This document shows, piece after piece, positions 58,758-64,000 of a DNA stretch of 64,000 bases (position 1 is its first letter; each line of letters starts with the position of its first letter). Source of the stretch: Lachnotalea sp. AF33-28 (GTDB lineage: Bacteria; Bacillota; Clostridia; Lachnospirales; Lachnospiraceae). Under the pieces are notes generated by a model. The model was not told the origin of the DNA. It saw only the letters and a list, made by a program, of their open reading frames with translations, and searched no databases. The position numbers and the translations under genes are program-made. The stretch lies in the NCBI RefSeq assembly GCF_003477885.1, contig NZ_QUEE01000014.1:62001-126000 (forward strand). Reading direction: 5' to 3'.

Positions 58758-60478
58758 ATCACGCCTCTTTCCTCACACATTTCCCGCGCCATCCGCTTCA
58801 AAGCATTGGTATAAAACAGCACACGTTCCGGGTTCAGCTGCGCGTCAAACGGATACCTTCCTATAAAATCCGTCTTTATAAGCGCTTCCCTGTACTCCTC
58901 CATCTCCCGGATTGTCTCATTTAGAAGCTGCGCCGCTGTCCTGCCCTCTGCAATCACATCCTGCGGATCCGCTTCCGTGACATATCTTCCAAAGCAGTAT
59001 CCTCTGGCGGTCAGGCGAAATCCTCTCACGTACCAGCGCATAAATTCAAAATGCTCCCGCATCTGTTCATATGCTTTTTCAGTCAGCCCCATATTTCTTC
59101 CCGCCACGCGGTCCGCCAGCTCTTCACAGCGAAGTCTCGCTTCATCCTTGTCCGCCAGAATGCTTCTGATATTTTCCGGCGTCATGGCCAGCGCATCCTT
59201 TTTTTCCGGATCCCACTCGCTTAAGCTGTGGTGCGTCCCGCCGATAAAGGTGAACTGTTCCGGAGTCAGATGCATGCAGCTGTCGTTGGAAAAGAGGCAT
59301 CCGTTTACAAAATTCGTCTTTTCCACGATGGGCCAGGTGGCATTCATGATTTCCGCCACGTCTTCCACGCAGCGCTTCAGCTCGCCGGGAAGCAGATCTT
59401 CCTGAAGCATGTGCTCACCCTGCAGCCATTTGAGATAGATTTCCTCTTCCCTCACATTCTCATTTTCCGCATAGGCCGCGATCGCATACAGGTTAACCAT
59501 ATTCAAATTATCAAAACAAGTCCAGTCCTGCACCCCTTCCCAGTCCGTTCTGGCCAGAAAACCGGTTACATGATGCTCGCTGCCATATTTCAGCCTTCTG
59601 CGTATATCCTTCAGCATAGCCGACGGCTGCGCGCCCCATCCGAAAAACTGTCCGTTGACATCATACTCCGTGATCTGCGGATGAGGATCCACCTGCCCCA
59701 TGAGGGGGTTATCGGGGAATGTGGGGTAAAAGTCGTGGGGCGTATTTTTCAGAGAGAGCACGATATCCTCCGGCATCGCGTTAAACGCGGTCTTAAACCG
59801 CTCCTGTTCCTCTTTCGTATAGATGAAGTCGCGGATGATCAGCTTCTTGCCGGCCTCATGGAACGGCTTATACATGGCCATAATCATATTTTTATACCAT
59901 TCCACCGGATCCAGATGTCTGCACCTCTCACAGCCGCACGCAAAGGTATTGCTGATCGCAAGCCTCGCCTCTCCCGTCCCGATTGAGCAGACAATCCCGC
60001 CCAGGTCAGGCAGCGCCAGAAACAGTTCTTTATATTTATAGGGAAGGAACTCCTCATACCAGAAAGGGTCGCTGGGACAGATGACCCCGTCCTGCATCAG
60101 CTCCTTTTTATATTTTAATATAAAATCCGAAAACCACAGTTCTTTATTCTCAAAAAATATCTGTACCCCCGCCTCTTTCGCCTCGCGGATCACATGGTTC
60201 ATATAGTCCCTTCGGTTCAGGTTCAGATTCTCTCTTAAGGCATGGTACAGGATAGCGTGATCCACCTCCAAAAAGGCATCGTAGTAACTGTCCGGCTCCC
60301 CGCTTCCTCCCAGAAACTTCGCCGGAAATACAATCTTATCCTCAATTCCCGGTTCATGAAACACCAGCGCGTTCATGTGATTCTTCACCATAAAATCCAG
60401 TCTTTTGCGGATCTCATCCAGATTCCAGATCTGCGTGCTGTCATGCAGCTCCATTGCACGAAACGTATATTTTTCCAT
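58754..60478 (-). CDS. Predicted TIM-barrel glycoside hydrolase (GH67-like)
   Basis: A 574-residue protein without a signal peptide. The barrel-type sequence (about 20-400) includes LVFHEPGIEDKIVFP, GGIVCSIGTGEARLAISN and, later, QITEYDVNGQFFGWG, which resembles the active-site turn of alpha-glucuronidases (GH67) where acidic residues act. Overall identity to GH67 cannot be judged here, so the name is tentative; another family, or none described, is possible. A helical C-terminal part (about 400-574) follows. It is the fourth gene of the ABC-sugar operon and overlaps the next gene by four bases. An AGGAGAGG site precedes the start. Confidence 0.7.
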   Translation of the reverse strand: MEKYTFRAMELHDSTQIWNLDEIRKRLDFMVKNHMNALVFHEPGIEDKIVFPAKFLGGSGEPDSYYDAFLEVDHAILYHALRENLNLNRRDYMNHVIREAKEAGVQIFFENKELWFSDFILKYKKELMQDGVICPSDPFWYEEFLPYKYKELFLALPDLGGIVCSIGTGEARLAISNTFACGCERCRHLDPVEWYKNMIMAMYKPFHEAGKKLIIRDFIYTKEEQERFKTAFNAMPEDIVLSLKNTPHDFYPTFPDNPLMGQVDPHPQITEYDVNGQFFGWGAQPSAMLKDIRRRLKYGSEHHVTGFLARTDWEGVQDWTCFDNLNMVNLYAIAAYAENENVREEEIYLKWLQGEHMLQEDLLPGELKRCVEDVAEIMNATWPIVEKTNFVNGCLFSNDSCMHLTPEQFTFIGGTHHSLSEWDPEKKDALAMTPENIRSILADKDEARLRCEELADRVAGRNMGLTEKAYEQMREHFEFMRWYVRGFRLTARGYCFGRYVTEADPQDVIAEGRTAAQLLNETIREMEEYREALIKTDFIGRYPFDAQLNPERVLFYTNALKRMAREMCEERGVI

Positions 60479-60536
60479 CTTTAACCTCTCCTGATATTAA
60501 TTTGTCTGAACTATTCCATTTGTTTTGTACCTTTTT

Positions 60537-61382
60537 TTATCCCTTAAGCCCTGACGTTGCTATCCCTTCCACAAAGTACTTCTGCAGGCAGAAAAACATG
60601 ATTACCAGCGGCACGATCGATACGCTGGCCATTGCCATGATCTCATTCCAGTTTGCTGCCGCCGCCACATCCAGCCCCATCCGAAGCGCCAGTGCCAGCG
60701 GGTATTTCGATACGCTGTTGATGTAAATCAGCGGATTCATAAAATCGTTCCATGTCCATATGGTCTGAAAGATGCAGACCGATATCAGTGACGGCTTTAA
60801 TATAGGCATCAGTATGCGGATGAGTATCTGAAAACTGCCGCAGCCGTCGATTCTGGCCGCCTCGTCCAGATCTCTGGGAATCCCCCGCAGAAACTGCACC
60901 TCCTGATAGATAAAGAACGGATAACAGCCAAGCACCGCCGGCATCCAGAACGGCAGATACGTATTCAGCCAGTTCAGATCCCGAAACAGCAGATATCTCG
61001 GTATGATCAGCACCGCATTGGGAACCATCAGCGTAGAAAGCATAATTCCGAACAACAGCCGGCTGCCTCTGAAAGCAAACCTGGCGAATCCGTAGGATAC
61101 CAGTGTACTGGAGATGACCGTGAACGCCACGGTGGGGATCACCAGCAGAAAGGTATTGGCAAAATAATCCGTATATGTATACTGCCCGGTGGATCTCCAG
61201 CCCTTGATAAATCCGGATACGTCATACTGCGCCGGCAGAAGCCCCGTTCCCAGATTGATTTCGTTGTTGGTCTTAAAGGATGCAAAAAACATCCATACCA
61301 AGGGATAGATCATGCAGATTCCCACCGCCAGAATAATAAGGAAAGAAATCCATGAGCCCGCCCTGCTCCCTCTTCGTCTCAT
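60537..61382 (-). CDS. Carbohydrate ABC transporter permease (MalG/CUT1 type)
   Basis: A 281-residue inner-membrane permease with six helices. The EAA loop reads DEAARIDGCGSFQILIRILM with conserved Gly at about residue 188-190. The start touches the stop of the other permease (TAG-ATG), so both subunits are made in equal amount. It is part of the six-gene operon with the binding protein. As usual for CUT1 operons, no ATPase gene is present; a shared MsmX/UgpC-like ATPase elsewhere is the probable energiser. Confidence 0.94.
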   Translation of the reverse strand: MRRRGSRAGSWISFLIILAVGICMIYPLVWMFFASFKTNNEINLGTGLLPAQYDVSGFIKGWRSTGQYTYTDYFANTFLLVIPTVAFTVISSTLVSYGFARFAFRGSRLLFGIMLSTLMVPNAVLIIPRYLLFRDLNWLNTYLPFWMPAVLGCYPFFIYQEVQFLRGIPRDLDEAARIDGCGSFQILIRILMPILKPSLISVCIFQTIWTWNDFMNPLIYINSVSKYPLALALRMGLDVAAAANWNEIMAMASVSIVPLVIMFFCLQKYFVEGIATSGLKG

Positions 61383-62276
61383 CTATCTCCCTCCTTCATC
61401 CGCATAAAATACCCAGTACCTCGATGTAAAAAAGATCACTCCCGTCAGAAGCAGAAGCGTCACAAACAACAGCCAGGATTCGGCGCTGGCATAGCCTAAA
61501 TCCGATTTTACAAACGCGTCTTCATAGATTTTTAATCCCATGACATAGGTGGATTTAATCGGGCCGCCTCCAGTTACAACATAAGCGGAAGTGTAGTTCT
61601 GCAGGGTATTGATGGTCTGCATCACCATATTAAACAGGATGATCGGGCTGATCATGGGGAGGGTGATGCGAAAAAATCTGCCGCATTTTCCCGCGCCGTC
61701 TATCTGTGCCGCCTCATACAAATCTTTTGGCACCTGCTTAAGAGCCGCAAAGAACAGCACCATGGAGGAACCGAACTGCCATACATCAATCAGCGTTATC
61801 GTAAGTAGCGCGTATTTTGGATCACCCAGCCAGTTGATATCGGTGCCCAGCAGATTGTTGACAATGCCCGATTTCATGAACATAACACGCCACAGCGCGG
61901 AAATCGCCACGCTTCCGCCCAATATGGACGGCAGATAGTAAACTGTCCGGAAAAATCGGATACCCTTCATCTTTACGCTAAGCAGCATTGCCACGAGAAG
62001 AGCGAATACCAGCTTGGAGGGCACTGCCATCAATATGTATTTTAAAGTGACCTTCATGGAATTTGCCAAATCAGGATCTCCGGTGAACATCCTTATGTAG
62101 TTATCCAGCCCGATGAACCGGTAATCTCCGCCCAGCTTGATATCCGTCAGGGAATACCTTAGCGAATTGGCCAGGGGCAGAAACTGCAGAAGCAGAAAAC
62201 CCAGAATCCAAGGCAGGATGTACAGATAGCCCGATGTTTGTCCCCATCCTGTTTTTTTACTTTTTTTCTTTGTCAT
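61383..62276 (-). CDS. Sugar ABC transporter permease (MalF/UgpA type)
   Basis: A 297-residue permease with six helices (about 15-285), a basic start (MTKKKSKKTG) and the EAA loop YEAAQIDGAGKCGRFFRITL. The start is set at 62276, behind GGAAAGG with 7 nt spacing; the longest frame (62330) lacks a good site. Second gene after the binding protein, separated by a hairpin at 62319. It forms a heterodimer with the MalG-type permease. Confidence 0.94.
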   Translation of the reverse strand: MTKKKSKKTGWGQTSGYLYILPWILGFLLLQFLPLANSLRYSLTDIKLGGDYRFIGLDNYIRMFTGDPDLANSMKVTLKYILMAVPSKLVFALLVAMLLSVKMKGIRFFRTVYYLPSILGGSVAISALWRVMFMKSGIVNNLLGTDINWLGDPKYALLTITLIDVWQFGSSMVLFFAALKQVPKDLYEAAQIDGAGKCGRFFRITLPMISPIILFNMVMQTINTLQNYTSAYVVTGGGPIKSTYVMGLKIYEDAFVKSDLGYASAESWLLFVTLLLLTGVIFFTSRYWVFYADEGGR

Positions 62277-62318
62277 ATACATGCCTTTCCCGCTTTCGGA
62301 ACCGGCCCCTTCAAAATA

Positions 62319-62346
62319 CAGGTGCCGCATCTAGCGGCGGCACCTG
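62319..62346 (-). promoter_or_regulatory. Intra-operon hairpin between binding protein and permease genes
   Basis: CAGGTGCCGC (62319-62328) pairs with GCGGCACCTG (62337-62346), an exact 10-bp stem, with only a weak T-run (TATTTTG) on the minus strand. Such hairpins usually protect the 3' end of the upstream mRNA, giving more binding protein than permease. Confidence 0.65.
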
Positions 62347-62353
62347 ACTTTTA

Positions 62354-63733
62354 TTATTTTTTCAAACGGGCCAGCGTATCCTCCAAAAGTTTCATTGTCT
62401 CGTCCGTGATGCTCTCAATATCGCCCTGCCCATACGCGATCTTCTCCGTCGCATCCTGGAGAATCGCAACGATCTCGGCAGGCGTATAGATATTCTGATG
62501 ATTGGTTCCTGTTTCCATCGCCTTTTCCACCGCGCTCACCAGCACAGGATCCAGATATCCGTTTTCTTCACAGATCTGCCTACCCTTCTCGGTTGGCTGA
62601 ATAGAACGGCAGTCCTTTAACGTTTTCACCGCCTCTTCATTGTTGTAGAAATAATTCAGGAAATCCGCCGCCACTTCGGGATGCTCACAGGTGGATGCAA
62701 TCGCGATCATCTGCGGAGGCATATACAGGATACCGCTCTCTTTTGCCCCTTCAAATTCCGGCATATCCATGGCTGCCGCCGTATCCTGGAAGTCATAATA
62801 TCCGGTATAGACATTGGAGGTTGCGCCGTAGGCTAGGGCCAGTTCATGGTTGATCCACTTTGGATTGGTGTTGATCTTCAGCGCATAGGGAGCGCTGTCG
62901 GCTGCCGGTTCCAGCACATTGTTCTGATACATGTCGCTGATCAGTGTAAATACCTTCAGCAGGTCTTCTCTGGTGAAATTCATCTCATAGCTTTCCCTGT
63001 TAAAGAGATCCTCTCCGGTCAGCTGCGCCATCATGGAACCCAGCAGTTCTTTGCCAAGGGTATCAATGTCGATATTAAAGAGATAATAGCTGCTGTTATA
63101 CTCATGCAGCTTCTTTCCCGCTTCGATAAAGTCATCCCAGGTTTTAATATCCTCCATGTTGATGCCGGCCTCTCCTAGCAAAGCGGTATTGGCCAGCCAG
63201 ATCCCTCCGTTGACGCCGGATGGAAGCGCGATCATCCTGCCGTCATAATAGGAAAAATTCTTTAAAAATCCTTCATCAAAACCGGAAGTATCCAGTACGT
63301 CCGCATATTCGGACAGATCCGCAAAGACATCGCCGATAGCCATCAAATCCGTTATGGAATTGGCATTGTACTGAATGATATCCGCCGCGGTTCCCCCGGA
63401 CAGCTGTGTGGTCAGCTTCTCAAAATATCCGTCATATCCGCCGTATTCCGCCTCAATGGTTACATTGGGGTGCAGCGCCTCATACTGCTGGATCACCGCT
63501 ATGGTCGCTTCATGGCGCACATCACTGCCCCACCACATAAAGCGGAGCGTCACCTTCTCCTGGGAACCTCCGGCAGTTTCCGCCTCCGTATCCTTCGGGC
63601 TCTCCGATACCGCTGTGGTTTCCGGTTTACTGCTTTCCGAATCCGTCTGTGCGTTATCCTTTCCCTTTGAACACCCGGCCATAAGAACGATCATCATAAC
63701 CGCCAACCCCAGAGCCAAAATCCTTTTTCTCAT
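62354..63733 (-). CDS. Extracellular sugar-binding lipoprotein of an ABC transporter
   Basis: A 459-residue binding protein. The signal peptide ends with a lipobox, LMAGC (Cys at about 21), followed by an Asp/Glu/Ser-rich linker and the SBP_bac_1 fold, starting RFMWWGSDVRHEA. It is anchored to the outer face of the membrane and delivers an oligosaccharide to the two permeases. GGAGG lies before the ATG at 63733, and family D element D2 lies 23 nt upstream. First gene of a six-gene operon, so it sets its expression. Confidence 0.95.
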   Translation of the reverse strand: MRKRILALGLAVMMIVLMAGCSKGKDNAQTDSESSKPETTAVSESPKDTEAETAGGSQEKVTLRFMWWGSDVRHEATIAVIQQYEALHPNVTIEAEYGGYDGYFEKLTTQLSGGTAADIIQYNANSITDLMAIGDVFADLSEYADVLDTSGFDEGFLKNFSYYDGRMIALPSGVNGGIWLANTALLGEAGINMEDIKTWDDFIEAGKKLHEYNSSYYLFNIDIDTLGKELLGSMMAQLTGEDLFNRESYEMNFTREDLLKVFTLISDMYQNNVLEPAADSAPYALKINTNPKWINHELALAYGATSNVYTGYYDFQDTAAAMDMPEFEGAKESGILYMPPQMIAIASTCEHPEVAADFLNYFYNNEEAVKTLKDCRSIQPTEKGRQICEENGYLDPVLVSAVEKAMETGTNHQNIYTPAEIVAILQDATEKIAYGQGDIESITDETMKLLEDTLARLKK

Positions 63734-63756
63734 AAATCCTACCTCCTTTTTTTACT

Positions 63757-63799
63757 GTCACCAGCCGGAGGCTGATGACCTACGCACACTTCAGTGTGC
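63757..63799 (-). repeat. Family D double-hairpin element D2 in the sugar-operon leader
   Basis: Same 43-nt layout as D1: GCACAC-TGAA-GTGTGC, then stem GTCATCAGCC-TCC-GGCTGGTGAC. Against D1, one pair changes A-U to G-C, and the third change is in the loop. It lies 23 nt before the binding-protein start. Confidence 0.85.
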
Positions 63800-63821
63800 T
63801 TCCCTTTTCTCTATTCTCACT

Positions 63822-63837
63822 GTGACCGTTTGGTCAC
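63822..63837 (-). promoter_or_regulatory. 16-bp palindrome upstream of the sugar operon
   Basis: GTGACC-GTTT-GGTCAC is an exact 6-4-6 inverted repeat, about 90 bp before the start and next to element D2. It could be an operator of a local repressor; no matching regulator gene is in the window. Confidence 0.5.
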
Positions 63838-63968
63838 CCTGTAAACATACTCTAACATAGCCGTCTGATTGAAAACAGGCACTGCTCTTGACAAATCTTC
63901 CGATATCATGATAACCTGATTTCTGAAGGTATCATTTGTTGCCTTTTTTACTCTTAACATGATTTTGA

Positions 63969-63993
63969 GTAACAGTGTAGTCTCAACTGTTAC
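63969..63993. other. Short inverted repeat at the window edge
   Basis: GTAACAG (63969-63975) / CTGTTAC (63987-63993). The end, read on the minus strand as GTAACAGTTGAGAC, resembles the end of family C element C1 (GTAACAGTTCAGAC, 13 of 14). It may be part of a third copy cut by the window. The rest of 63838-63968 shows no gene and only a weak, uncertain promoter. Confidence 0.4.
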
Positions 63994-64000
63994 GAATTTG

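Noticed and set aside
1..64000. CRISPR arrays, rRNA genes, prophage or insertion sequences
   Set aside because: No regularly spaced direct repeats with unique spacers, no rRNA sequence, and no transposase, integrase or phage structural gene was seen.

Overview
The window looks like a chromosomal segment of a Gram-positive, endospore-forming gut-type Clostridium relative, most likely family Lachnospiraceae. The evidence is a SpoIIR signalling protein, a DUF1934/MurI/FemAB cell-wall set, a DUF624 (YesL) protein, many short Lachnospiraceae-style small proteins, strong AGGAGG ribosome binding sites, roughly half G+C, and abundant sugar-uptake genes. Species cannot be fixed from the sequence alone. 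Most genes lie on the minus strand. No rRNA, CRISPR array, prophage or transposase was found.

Layout. 1-2011: an NfeD-flotillin membrane pair and a 54-residue Cys-rich membrane miniprotein under a consensus promoter with a Fur-like box. 2125-9887: rpoB-rpoC as a stand-alone two-gene operon with its own promoter and terminator. 10-20 kb: cell-wall and housekeeping genes (murI, a divergent alanine-racemase-like gene coupled to a FemAB ligase, spoIIR, a GntR regulator, ispE, pepF, an AI-2E family permease). 20-33 kb: membrane proteins, two GNAT acetyltransferases, cyclophilin, a TPM/zinc-ribbon pair, a CaCA exchanger behind a yybP-ykoY manganese riboswitch, trmL/aminotransferase/Lrp, and VanW. 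33-45 kb: nth, a radical SAM/aminotransferase pair, a PAS-GGDEF-GAF-PAS-GNAT fusion, lactonase, amidohydrolase, CoA-disulfide reductase, and a YtrA-type ABC operon. 45-64 kb: carbohydrate region with AraC/GH127/MFS, an RRNPP-like regulator, a GH2 enzyme lacking the usual acid/base Glu, two tRNA-Gly genes, and a six-gene ABC-sugar operon (binding protein, two permeases, GH67-like barrel, ADP-ribosylglycohydrolase-like fusion, SGNH hydrolase).

The most unusual content is non-coding. At least five families of structured interspersed repeats occupy the intergenic gaps. Family A (four loci: 1614, 25985, 28248, 45473) has terminal inverted repeats and exists in full (207 bp), hairpin-less (67 bp) and minimal (43 bp) forms. 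The two full copies share a 79-nt loop identical at 78 positions, while the 33-bp stem around it carries four compensatory base-pair changes. Family B (21681, 25789) repeats a 22-nt hairpin at exactly 112-bp spacing at both loci. Family C (9918, 17281) shares a 20-nt apex on unrelated-looking arms. Family D (39202, 63757) is a 43-nt double hairpin just upstream of two start codons, one for the GGDEF-GNAT fusion and one for the sugar-binding protein. Family E (40345, 40471) is a tandem triple-hairpin repeat. Together these suggest non-autonomous mobile or regulatory RNA elements that are not explained by any gene here.
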